NCBI RefSeq assembly: GCF_000787575.1
Contig: NW_012236515.1
Coordinates: 417,892-481,891, forward strand
From: Acytostelium subglobosum LB1
Taxonomy: Eukaryota; Evosea; Eumycetozoa; Acytosteliales; Acytosteliaceae
Length of the DNA: 64,000 nucleotides
Reading direction: 5' to 3'
Part shown: positions 31,650 to 41,654 of the stretch, piece by piece
Position numbering within the stretch: position 1 is the first letter of the stretch
How the letters are laid out: every line of letters begins with the position of its first letter
Made by a program: the position numbers and the translations under genes
Notes under the pieces: model-generated
Databases searched by the model: none
Seen by the model: the letters and a program-made list of their open reading frames with translations, nothing else
Told to the model about the DNA's origin: nothing

Positions 31650-32695
31650 TATTATAAAGTTGATATAAATAATAATACGGATAATAGTAATACATAGATG
31701 GATGGTCGCAAAACAATTCCGGATGATGGAGGTGGGGCAACATAGTCATCACACAAGGTGTAGTGAGCTGTGGCATCTGGTGCGGGAGGTGGTGGCATTC
31801 CATATGGTACATTATCTCCAACCATATAGGGCATCTGTGCTGTGTAGCTGCTGTTGATCCTATCAAAGAACATTTGGTACTTGCCATCGCCTACCAGCCC
31901 CTCCTTGACAATGTCTCCAATGCCACCGAGCATGGCGATCACCGAAGGTCCCTTGGTATCCCATGACATAATGTTGGCCACTGCCTTGCCATCGTTGGTG
32001 CCCGACTCTGTCGAGCCGTAGGGGCCCTGCATGGCGGGTCCCTTGAGCATGTTGTTGTACCACAGCAGTCCGACAGAGTGATTGGCCATCAGCACGGGGA
32101 ATGCGCCGTATGGTGTGTAGAAGTCGTTGTAGTCTATGCCGACGAGTATATGCCGTCCGAGCGATAGGTGTTCTTGGCGACACTGACATTGTTAGCGCCA
32201 ACGACTGCCGACATGGCAAAGTAGAAGCTGGTGCGGTTCAAGAAGACCGTGATGGCATTGTTGGCGAGCAAGTCAAAGTAGTTGCGATAGCGAGTGGCCA
32301 GCTGGGCGTGATCAGGGTACTTCTGCTTCAAAACATGGGCCACAGCGTAGATGCCCCAGACCATCTCACCATTGTCCAGTGATGGGACCGACGTGTCGGT
32401 CTGAGTATCGTTGTCCAGGCCATTGTCATTTACGCCATTCCAGGGGACATGGCCACCGTAGCCTGGCTGCTGGGCTTTGAAGCGCTCCAATGTGTCCATC
32501 TTGCGGTAGGCAGTGACCAGTGCGTTGTCTAGACGACTGTCACCGGTGTGGATGAGCTTGCGCTCGTTCGATGTCAAGTTGATTGGGTAATGGAAGTAGT
32601 CCAGAGGGTCGTAGCCTTTGGCTGTTGGACCATTGAGTTCCAGTGCCAACATTGAAAGATGCAATGACTCCTTGCTGGCCGCAGTATACCTCCTT
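31650..32695 (-). pseudogene. Glycoside-hydrolase-like copy C: 5'-truncated, internally deleted pseudogene
   Basis: Nearly identical in nucleotide sequence to copy D, far closer than to A or B, so the duplication is recent. It lacks the signal-peptide exon and the first codons of exon 2; similarity begins at about 32695 with RRYTAASKESLHLS. About 360 bp of the middle (D positions about 36751-37111) is missing at a junction near 32137-32143, which also changes the frame, so the N-part ends at GIYSSA. The C-terminal part (31652-32095) keeps LMANHSVGLLWYNNML and the hydrophobic tail of copy D (APPPSSGIVLRPSIYVLLL). It is unlikely to make functional enzyme. Confidence 0.85.
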
Positions 32696-32746
32696 GAAAG
32701 AGAGTGTATGATAGACTGATTTGACGTGCGATCATATAATCGTGAG

Positions 32747-32835
32747 TATTTGTGTGTATGTGTATGTGTATGTGTATCACGTGACACCTAACAAGTCTAC
32801 AACAACATGAATAATTAATAAGTAATTCATTGATA
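32747..32835. repeat. TGTATG microsatellite plus direct repeat (unit 2)
   Basis: Second copy of the segment at 31511-31637: TATTTGTGTGTATGTG with TGTATG units, then CTACAACAACATGAATAATT and AATAAGTAATTCATTGATA. About 35 of the last 39 bases match unit 1. Together the two copies bracket pseudogene C, about 1.2 kb apart. Confidence 0.75.
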
Positions 32836-32952
32836 TATGTTCTACTTGTTTGAATACCTAGTAGTAATTGATACAAGGTTGATTAAAGACATGACTAATA
32901 TGAGAGTATTTAAAATTTGAATGGTTGACATAATTTTGGCTGTGTCTTATTT

Positions 32953-33000
32953 ACACCCACCTGAGGTAACAAGAATTTCGGGGGGTAATTTCTTTATGGG
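32953..33000 (+). repeat. Left terminal inverted repeat of the pogo-like element
   Basis: Starts ACACCCACCTGAGGTA, continues GAATTTC and GGGGGTAATTTCT, ends TATGGG. Pairs with 34943-34990 on the opposite strand. Confidence 0.9.
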
Positions 33001-33061
33001 TCAAATTCATAGGACAATGACTGATAGATAGACATAAACGGGTAATAATTGTTGTTGTTTA

Positions 33062-34728
33062 TTACAAACCAAAGAAGTTCTTGATGTTGCGCATGATGTT
33101 GGGTCTATCTGTCACCATTTGGCTTGATGATGACTGGGTTGTAGACTCAGTGTGAGTGATTGTGTTGGTTCCATGGCTGTTTTGGATATTCATGGTATTG
33201 TTGTTGACCTGGAGGTTGTTCTGGATCATTGTGATGGCCGGCTGTGAACCAGCGCCTGTGGCCTTGATTGTTACATCGTATTGCACATTTACAAGTCCAC
33301 TGGCGATATGTTAGAGTTATTTGAATTAAGAATGAATGAATGTGTAAACATACCTTGTTTCCTTGGATGTGATCAGGTTGCCAGTGGACTTCTTGTCGCG
33401 CAGCACTACTGTCCTTTGCTTCTTGGTCAATTTCTCTGGATCAATGATGGCCAGGTCCTTGGATTGCTGGGCAACGAGGGCCTTGGAGGACCTCTTACGC
33501 TTCTTTGGCACAAATCGCTTGTCTCTTGGTTGGGTAGGGGACCATTCGATCAGACCAGACTTTACCCATGCTTGCATGACATTGGATTGACAGGCACTCT
33601 TGTCCCAAGCATAATGGGTCAGTGAGAGATAGTGCTCGGGCTTGACTTTGAACTTTGGATTGGCATGTATCTCTTTGAGTAGCAAATCTGAGAGACACTG
33701 CCTAAACGAGGAGAAAATAACCAAGTCAAGGGGCTGGATCATGTGAGTAAGGTTGGATGGGAATGATGTGTAGGTTGTTCTTCTCGGCCACAGCGATCAC
33801 CTCGGAGAAATAATTGGATATGTGATTGTCCAGGAGTAGTAGCTTTGGCTTCTTGCTGTCAAAGTAGCTGGACAACCATTCTATAAACCTGGCCTTGAGC
33901 TCCTTGGTCATCTATGATGTTATGATGTTTGACAGTGTCAGTAGTTACTACTATGGTTATATTGACTTGGTTGTCCTACGTGTCCAGGAGTTGGTCACAC
34001 ATACATATCCACTGCTATTGAATTCAATGTGTCCAAAGTCTGCATGATACTTGAAGTCCATCTTCTTTGTCGAGGGGAACTGCAGATNNNNNNNNNNNNN
34101 NNNNNNNNNNNNNNNNNNNNNNNNNNNNNNNNNNNNNNNNNNNNNNNNNNNNNNNNNNNNNNNNNNNNNNNNNNNNNNNNNNNNNNNAACACAACACCTT
34201 TCTCGTAATGTTGATCACGTTATCCTGTTCGATGCCTTTTTCCAGGATGAACTTCATGATGGTCTCTCTAAACTCATTAAGTGATGCCTTGCGCTCGGCG
34301 TTCATACGCACAAGATCTTGCTGTTTGAGTTTCCTCAACTTTAGAGTTGGATGTCTCTTCTTGAACTCCTTCCACCAGTCATCCGATGGCAATTTGTCTC
34401 TGCTTGTTCCTGTTCGCTCAGTGAACATCTCCACAACTCGAGTCAACACCTGTCTCTTTGTCATTGGCTTGTAATGTGCAAACGACATCTCTATCTCCTT
34501 GACAAGCATATCCTCTTGCTCCGCCTCCAATAGTCGCTTGGTAGATGGGATGCCATTGTTGGCCAATGCCTTGGATATATCGCTTGGCCTGACATCATAC
34601 TTTAGTGCCAACTGTTTATGTTGTATTGTATTATCCTCGTGCAATTCCTTAAAGACTTCCTCCATTCTCTCTTTATAGTCCTTTTTCTGTATCCTGGTTG
34701 GAGTATTTCTAAGAGGTACGCCTGACAT
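33062..34728 (-). pseudogene. pogo-type transposase (HTH plus DDE), one frame slip, gap inside
   Basis: N-terminus MSGVPLRNTPTRIQKKDYKE leads into an HTH (HKQLALKYDVRPSDISKALANNGIPS) and a CENP-B-like second DNA-binding part (WWKEFKKRHPTLKLRK). The region holding the first catalytic Asp is lost in the N gap (34088-34187). After the gap come ADFGHIEFNSSGY, an intron (GTATGTGTGACC... to CATAG), then MTKELKARFIEWL and the second catalytic block LLLLDNHISNYF, followed by the QPLD motif (MIQPLDLVIFSSFRQ) typical of pogo/Tigger/CENP-B DDE_1 enzymes. The frame slips just before QPLD, near 33750. A final intron (33353-33300) leads to a basic C-terminal tail ending NIKNFFGL. Confidence 0.82.
34088..34187. 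other. Assembly gap of 100 N inside the transposase
   Basis: Exactly 100 N, the conventional size for a gap of unknown length. Single ambiguous bases also occur at 35749 and 47617. Confidence 0.99.
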
Positions 34729-34942
34729 GTCTTAAAAATGCTCGTAATAATAGTACATGTAGATGATATCAAAATGATCGTATAATTATATTTGTATAAG
34801 ATATATTATATATGATTAGATAGTATATGATCTATAGAACAACAATATTATCTGTTTGTTTAATAATTTGGGAAATTAATTAAATGAATCACGTCTACAA
34901 CTATCTCAGACCTGTAACCTTCATCATTCACGCACAAATATC

Positions 34943-34990
34943 CCCACAGAGAAATTACCCCCTGAAATTCCGAATACCTCAGGTGGGTGT
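34943..34990 (-). repeat. Right terminal inverted repeat of the pogo-like element
   Basis: Reverse complement of the left repeat with about 7 differences over 48 bp; the outer 16 bp are identical. Confidence 0.9.
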
Positions 34991-35127
34991 TAATTTAATA
35001 TTTAATTTTATTGATGATTTTTGAAGATCACATTGATACTTTTAATGAGAGGTTTACTAAACATATAATCATTCATTGTTATAGTATTAGTTATAATAAT
35101 ATATATTTTAATCATAATAATAATTAG

Positions 35128-36079
35128 ATGGGACTCGTAAAAGATTGGTTTATAGATATCCAGGAGAGTGAGGCTAACATCAGAACAGATGTACTTGAAC
35201 TCAAGGATGATTATACTAGATGGAGGGATGAGGAGAAGACTAAAAGAAATAGCAATTATAAAAAAACCATCATCAATAAGATTGCTCAACTCATTTGCCA
35301 TGGCAAATCCGATATCCATGACCCATACGAAGCCTTTGATATTCTCGAAACAGACTATCAATCAGAGAGTTGCACCAATTGTATCCAAAGAAAGGGTCGT
35401 GTATTGTTTGGTACAGCTTCAGGATATGGCGAGTTGATCAACGATGAATACCATTTATACGACAACAATAACAAATGGCCTTTCAACGAACATTGTATTC
35501 ATTGTCAACAGTATGTCGAAGTTTACCCCAAGGTTCGTCACCTCAAGGACCACATCAAACAGAAACCAGAGGATGAGAGCAATATAATGAGCACTTGCAG
35601 GAAATGGTTTGCTGGATTCTATCAATTATATGGAGCAGCAGGATCAACTGGCATTTTCTTCAACTATCTCATGATTGATACTAGGCAACCGTTGGATACC
35701 ATTGACAAGTTTACTGGCGCCATCTTCTATGTAGGCAAGGGCAAAAACNGGACGTCATTTGGAACATTTGCAGGAGGCCAGAGAAGAGAAGACAAACCTC
35801 AGCGATAAGAAACAGAGAATCATAGATATACTTATAGAAACAAGGCTCTGTGTCGTTAGACTAAATACTGAAAGCTCTGAATTGATGGCACTAGGCTGTG
35901 AGTATGTCCTCATCAACGGGCTCAGGAAGCAAGGAATCAATCTCACCAACAAGACCAGAGGCCAAAAGGAGAAGATTGGAATTGCTGCTTACCATGGCAA
36001 AACCGATCTATGGATGTCATTTGTCTATGAAGCCTACGAGAACTACCTTGTCCACAAATGTTCCCTCATCGAAGGTTGA
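35128..36079 (+). CDS. GIY-YIG nuclease, ANKLE1/LEM-3-like
   Basis: Predicted DNA endonuclease. The C-terminal half matches the GIY-YIG domain of the LEM-3/ANKLE1 class: GIFFNYLMIDTR (GIY strand), GAIFYVGKGKN (the YIG-equivalent YVGKGK), HLEHLQEAREE with a conserved Arg/His helix, IIDILIETRLCVVRL, then the catalytic Glu in ALGCEYVLINGL and a LTNKTRGQ end. An ambiguous n at 35749 adds one base and breaks the frame; leaving that position out gives GKGKNGRHLEHLQEA and one open frame of about 316 residues. The N-terminal half (about 1-170) has CTNCIQRKGR and HCIHCQQY, two CxxC-like pairs suggestive of a zinc site. No ankyrin or LEM domain was seen. It starts 138 bp beyond the transposon. Confidence 0.78.
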
Positions 36080-36254
36080 TTACCCACGATCATGGAGTGA
36101 TGATCAACTTCCCATACCTAGTAATAATACACTCAACACAACCAATCAATCAACCAATCAATCAATCAACCAACCAATCAATCAATAATAAATAATAAAT
36201 GAGCAATTATAATTATCCTTTTATTTGAATGATCTTGACGACTCAATCAAACAA

Positions 36255-38024
36255 TCAAGATGTGTAGGAGAGCAATAACAATAATAATACAGAGATGATG
36301 ACCAGGTTGATAGACGGTCGCAAAACAATTCCAGTTGACGGAGGTGGGGCAACATAGTCATCACACAAGGTGTAGTGAGCAGTGGCATCTGGTGCGGGAG
36401 GTGGGGGCATTCCATATGGTACATTATCGCCAACCATATAGGGCATCTGTGCTGTGTAGCTGCTGTTGATCCTATCAAAGAACATTTGGTACTTGCGATC
36501 GCCTACCAGCGCCTCCTTGACAATGTCTCCAATGCCACCGAGCATGGCGATCACCGAAGGTCCCTTGGTATCCCATGACATGATGTTGGCCACGGCCTTG
36601 CCATCGTTGGTACCCGACTCTGTCGAGCCGTAGGGGCCCTGCATCGCTGGTCCCTTGAGCATGTTGTTGTACCACACCAGTCCGACCGAGTGATTGGCCA
36701 TCAGCACGGGGAATGCGCCGTATGGTGTGTAGAAGTCGTTGTAGTCTATGCTCGCGCGAGACAGGTTGGCAATGCCGACGCTGGTTACGTAGTTGAGTGT
36801 CGAGTTGTAGGACGCGGCAAACAGGCCGGGGTAGCCACTGAGCGTGGAGAACCAGGTGCGGGCTTTTTCGCAGTTGGCCAGGATGCGCGCCTGGATGGGC
36901 ACGCTCTGGTAGGGCATCATGATGTACTTCCAGGCCTCGTGGCTTGAGTATGTCCATCCGCGCTGCACGGTGATCACACCGGCTGGGATGGTCCAGTTCA
37001 GTTTGTAGAGGGACAGGTCCCAGGTGCTGTCGCGCTGTGTCGGGTTCTCCCACTTGCCAAAGATGTCGGCAAACACTGCAAACAGCTCGCCCTCAAAGGG
37101 TCCCGAAGAGGAGTATATGCCGTCCGAGCGATAGGTGTTCTTGGCGACACTGACATTGTTGGCGCCAACGACTGCCGACATTGCAAAGTAGAAGCTGGTG
37201 CGGTTCAAGAAGACCGTGATGGCATTGTTGGCGAGCAAGTCAAAGTAGTTGCGATAGCGAGTGGCCAGCTGGGCGTGATCAGGGTACTTCTGCTTCAAAA
37301 CATGGGCCACAGCGTAGATGCCCCAGACCATCTCACCATTGTCCAGTGATGGGACCGACGTGTCGGTCTGAGTATCGTTGTCCAGGCCATTGTCATTGAC
37401 GCCACTCCAGGGGACGTATCCACCGTAGCCTGGCTGCTGGGCGTTGAAGCGCTCCAGTGTGTCCATCTTGCGGTAGGCAGTGACGAGTACGTTGTCTACA
37501 CGATTGTCACCAGTGTGGATCAGCTTGCGCTCGGTCGCAGTCAAGTTGATTGGGTAATGGAAGTAGTCCAGAGGGTCGTAGCCTTCGGCCGTTGGACCAT
37601 TGAGTGCCAATGCCAACATTGAAAGATGCAACGACTCCTTGCTGGCTGCAGTGTACCTCCTTGGGCTGGTCGTATTACCAGTCACTGGATCCAACTTACA
37701 TCCATCGATTGTCATACCAGAGAATACATTGATACCATTCATATGTGAGTGGAACTAATGATGATGATTGAGTGTAACATGTTAAGTTAGTTATGTGATG
37801 GTGATTGATGCATGTTCATTCATTCATACATTTCCTTCATAGTGCAGTACTGATTGAACGTACTCCTTACGAGCAGTGGCATTGTTGAGTAGTTGATCAT
37901 TGGAGTACTTGTGTGAGAATCTACATGTTCCTCGATAGATGGTATCGGTCCATGTTGAAGTTGACAACCCGCAAAGCAATACGAGTGTCAATACCAAGGT
38001 ACTTTGTAAAGATATACAAGACAT
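36255..38024 (-). CDS. Glycoside-hydrolase-like protein, copy D, with GPI-anchor-like tail
   Basis: Intact copy of the cluster. Exons 38024-37830 (signal peptide MSCISLQSTLVLTLVLLCG) and 37754-36255 join in phase to 564 residues, with the intron at the same position as in A and B. All family blocks are present: YDPLDYFHYPINLT, PGYGGYVPWSGV, VPSLDNGEMVWGIYAVAHVL, GVITVQRGWTYSSHEAWKY, YTPYGAFPVLMANHSVGLVW, GPAMQGPYGSTESG. After the shared end (AHYTLC) it adds a Pro/Ser/Thr spacer and a hydrophobic C-terminus (LVIISVLLLLLLS), the form of a GPI-anchor signal, so this copy probably sits on the cell surface while A and B are released. Function as in copy A is inferred. Many N-glycosylation sites. 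Confidence 0.75.
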
Positions 38025-38789
38025 TGGTTATATATATGTTGTAATGTGTAATGTGAATGAGTGAATGAGTGATCCGTAGACGATGATATAACTTATACTA
38101 TTATCATGGTTGACCTGTAAGAGATAGTTGGGAACCAATGCCACAACCAAAACAATGCATAAAGTTGATTTTTATACATCTGTGGATGGTGTCGCCATCA
38201 GAGATTAGGGGGGAATGGAGACATGTCGGAGAGCGGGATGGCCTTCCTTTTGACCAACACCCACCCCCTTTGTTCATGTTCAAGTCCATAATACAGACCC
38301 ATGTTTGTCCTAATGGGCAGGATCACCTGATATATCCATTCCCTGATTACGAATCTATAACCTTGAGATCTATCAAAATAATATCGATACTATCAACAAA
38401 CAAAACACTATTATCAACTTAATGAATGAATAGTAACTCTCCATTTTGGTATAAGTGTCTCTAATTATGTGTAGCAACATCACAAAAATTATTAACTGTT
38501 TGTATTAATCTGCTATTAGTTGTTCAAAGAGTGTATTGTTATCTGAAGATACAACATTGGGTATTGTTCTGACGAAGATATTGCATAAAAATGAAAGAAA
38601 AGAATAAAAACAACATGAATGGTTCAGAACAACGTTCCATATTCGGTGGAATGTGACAATCTTGCCAAGATTGTCACACCTTAACGATCCAACCAAAGTC
38701 GACTCATTAAAATGAATGAATGAATGAACTGGCGTCAATCATTTATTCATACACAATACTATAAGTAATAAATAATAATATAGATATAT
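38025..38789. other. 765-bp spacer with a palindrome, no gene seen
   Basis: Upstream of copy D and of the OPT transporter. 38104-38400 is less AT-rich and has short open stretches without recognisable protein features. A perfect 13+13-bp palindrome lies at 38652-38678, and TTGTTCTGA (about 38564) is repeated inverted as TCAGAACAA (about 38623). The last 60 bp are AT-rich and form the OPT leader. Confidence 0.5.
38652..38678. repeat. Perfect 27-bp palindrome
   Basis: TGTGACAATCTTG, a single C, then CAAGATTGTCACA: 13-bp arms with no mismatch. It may be a regulatory dyad, a terminator-like hairpin or the core of a small palindromic mobile element. Confidence 0.8.
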
Positions 38790-41101
38790 ATGGAAAGGGA
38801 CGACATTGATCATGTCGGTTTAGAAGACAGAGATAACAACGACGATAATATTAATAAGATGGATGATGATGAAGAGGAGACTGGTGCGATATTGAACGCT
38901 GGAGATGGCGACGATGACAACTATGATGATAATATACAACTTGGTTCAACACATGATAACCATCTCAAACCTCGAGGTGATGATGCCGACTCTGATGACA
39001 TCATTGACAAACACAAAGATCTGCCTCAGTTCACTGTATGTCTATATCATTCACTCAATCAATCAATCAATCAAAGTCGACTGACACATACTCGGGAGTA
39101 GTTTAGAGCAATAGCAGGTGGAGTTATAGTTGGTGGATTAATGTCATTTAGTAATATGTACTTTGGATTGCAAGCGGATTGGATTACGATGGGCTCGTTG
39201 CAGTCTACTTTGTTGGGCTTCTTGGCGTTTAGGATGGTTGAGAAGAGGCTCACCAGGAAGTTCAACTATCTGGAGAATGTATTGTTACAGACGGTGGCCG
39301 TGGCCACTGCCACCATGCCCCTGGCCGGAGGATTCATTGGCGTGATCCCCGCCCTCGAGATCCTGTGGCATCAGGAGCACAACACAACTGTCACGCCCGT
39401 GCCGGGCACATCGAGCTCATCACATGCCGCCGACGTCGAGCTGCCCATCTACTTCTCGTGGTGGGGACTGACGCTGTGGTCGTTCGCACTGGCCTTCTTT
39501 GGCGTGTTCTTTGCCGTGCCACTGCGACGCCAGACGATCTTGGTCGAGAAGCTAAAGTTCCCATCAGGCACTGCCACCGCACAGATGATATCAGTGTTGC
39601 ATGAGTTGGACGACAGCCAAGTGAGCGAAGAACTGTTGCTCAAGCATGAGGAGACAGACATCAGCACAAGGAGTCGGCACAACAGTCGCGAAGACGAGCC
39701 GTTGACCACTGGCGCCAATGTCATGTCTTCGTCCACGTCGTTGTCGTCGTCGGACCTCGAGGAGGACCAGGGATTCCCACGTCCAACCAACTTCAACACC
39801 AAGTACAAAGTCCTCTTCATATCATTCGCCGCATCTGCATTGTACAAATTCATGTCATTCTTCTTCCCCATCCTTTCTGGACTGCCAATCTTTGGAACAT
39901 ATCTTGCAAACACATGGGCCTGGAAGCTTACACCATGTATGTATCGCCAGCGCGACCATCACACCTCACTCACTCACTCACACCTTACCATTCAATCAAA
40001 CGATTAGCCCTTAGTTATGTAGGCCAAGGAATGATTATGGGACCAAAGACAGGAGCATCGATGTTTGTTGGATTGATACTGGGATGGGCGATACTTGGAC
40101 CAATTGCACATGACAGGGGATGGGCACCTGGCAAACCACTTGATGTGACAAACGGCGCAAAGGGCTGGTTGCTCTGGATTGCCCTGTTCATCATGCTGTC
40201 GCAGTCGATCGTGTCTCTGTTGGTGTTGATGACTCAACAGCTGCTTGTCAAGTTTGGCTACATCAAGAGGACGGTCATCAAGTCGTCGGACGACCCTGCG
40301 CCAATCAATCAGCGCGTACCAAACAAGTGGTGGATCATTGGACTCGTCATCTCCACCATCAGTTGTGTGGCGATCATCTCGCCACTATTCGACGTGGCCG
40401 CCTACCAAACACTGTTGGCGGTGCTCGTTGCGCTGCTTACCAGTGTTCTGGCTGTGCGTGCGCTCGGTGTCACTGACATGAACCCCGTCACAGGCATTGG
40501 CAAGATATCACAGATTCTGTTTGCATTCGTCGCGCCCAAAAACATCGTGTCCAACCTGGTCGCCGGTGCCATTGCCGAGGCCGGTGGACAACAAGCAGGC
40601 GACATGCTGCAGGACCTCAAGACTGGACATCTGCTCAAGGCGTCGCCGAGAACACAGTTCTACGGCCAGCTGATTGGCTCGTTCTTCTCTATCTTCTTTG
40701 CCGTGGCGGCGTTCAAACTGTACAGCTCGGTAGGTACGATCAACTCACCGAGCTCAGGAGTGTGGCTGAGCATGGCACGACTAGTCAATGGCGGCTCGCT
40801 GGGTGACCACGTGCTGCCATTCTGCATTGTGTTTGGTGGCCTAGTGTCGATCATCCCGATACTGGAGGCAGTGTTCCCCAGCTGGGAGCCATACCTTCCC
40901 AGTGGCATTGGTATTGCCATTGGCATGTACATTACACCCAACTACATCATCCCGCGATGCATTGGTTCACTAGTCCAATTCGTCTGGAAGCGATACCGCG
41001 TCAACTCATTCAATGACTACATGATCATCGTTGCATCTGGCTTCGTACTTGGTGAAGGTGTAACATCCATCATCACAGGATTATTAAACCTTGCCAAATA
41101 A
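38790..41101 (+). CDS. OPT-family oligopeptide/metal-chelate transporter
   Basis: Polytopic membrane transporter of the OPT superfamily (oligopeptides, siderophore- or nicotianamine-type metal chelates). Exons 38790-39035, 39102-39936 and 40008-41101 join in phase to about 724 residues. An acidic cytosolic N-terminus (Asp/Asn/Glu-rich, about 80 residues) precedes the first helix FRAIAGGVIVGGLMSFSNMY. Family motifs are FGLQADW, VPLRRQTILVEKLKFPSGTA, SLSYVGQGMIMGPKTGASM, NPVTGIGKISQ and SGIGIAIGMYITPNYIIPR. A Ser/acidic loop (about 250-290) lies between helices. The YSL-like branch is suggested by the NPVTGIGK region; the substrate cannot be told from sequence. Confidence 0.9.
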
Positions 41102-41654
41102 AATAACAACCTCCCAGGATGGATGGGTGTATCGATCAACCTAGAGGCCTGTTCGTCATTCAAATCCAGGATTCGACAAGCAGATTCCCGAGATGAATGA
41201 ATGAATGATTGACAGTTGAATGGAAATAAGGTTCTAGTAATATAAATATAACTCTGTCTATCCGGGAATCACGTTGTAGAGTCATGATCGATGATTGGTT
41301 GGGTTGTGTTTGTCTTCTCCTTCAGGGTCTTTTGCAAAAATACTTCCCTTCTTGCATCGGGACACAACGATCATGAAACCACACGAAACTTCCAGAATTG
41401 CCAATTTCATCAAAATTGTACAAGGATGTCAAGCTTCCGAACCTAGTATTGTGGGGTTCGCGAAGAACAAACACACCTTTCTCCAAGTCGTTGATGTTTA
41501 TTGTTGTTGGTGTCTAAACAAAGAGAGAGATGATGTAACATCGATTGGTCATCGGCTGGCCGGACAATTGAAAGCAATGGTATCCAACAAGGTCATGTAT
41601 TATACATTACACTTCTCTCTATATCTCTAAAATTAATAATAATAATAAGGTTAT
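41102..41654. other. 553-bp spacer between OPT and LRR-like genes
   Basis: It contains a moderately GC segment (41280-41600) with an open stretch of 111 codons that shows no start context, no homology I recognise and many rare-looking residues (Cys, Trp). Probably leader or a gene remnant. The last 25 bp before the next ATG are (ATA)n-rich. Confidence 0.4.

Larger units (their letters stand above)
32953..34990 (-). mobile_element. pogo/Tigger-like DNA transposon (Tc1/mariner superfamily)
   Basis: About 2.04 kb bounded by 48-bp terminal inverted repeats (about 41 of 48 identical), with a transposase gene on the minus strand and a 100-N assembly gap inside. Ends start ACACCCACCTGAGGTA on both sides. 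The flanking bases allow a TTA or TA duplication (left ...TTTA, right TTAATTTA) but the exact target duplication is ambiguous. It sits between pseudogene C and the GIY-YIG gene. With about 15% end divergence and a frame slip in the transposase, it looks no longer autonomous, though most of the gene is preserved. Confidence 0.85.

Noticed and set aside
38138-38422. 94-codon open frame on the plus strand in the copy D upstream spacer
   Set aside because: No recognisable domain, no clear start context and no splice partner; may be leader sequence.
41295-41630. 111-codon open frame on the plus strand
   Set aside because: Cys/Trp-rich, poor start context, no recognisable family; kept only as a spacer remark.
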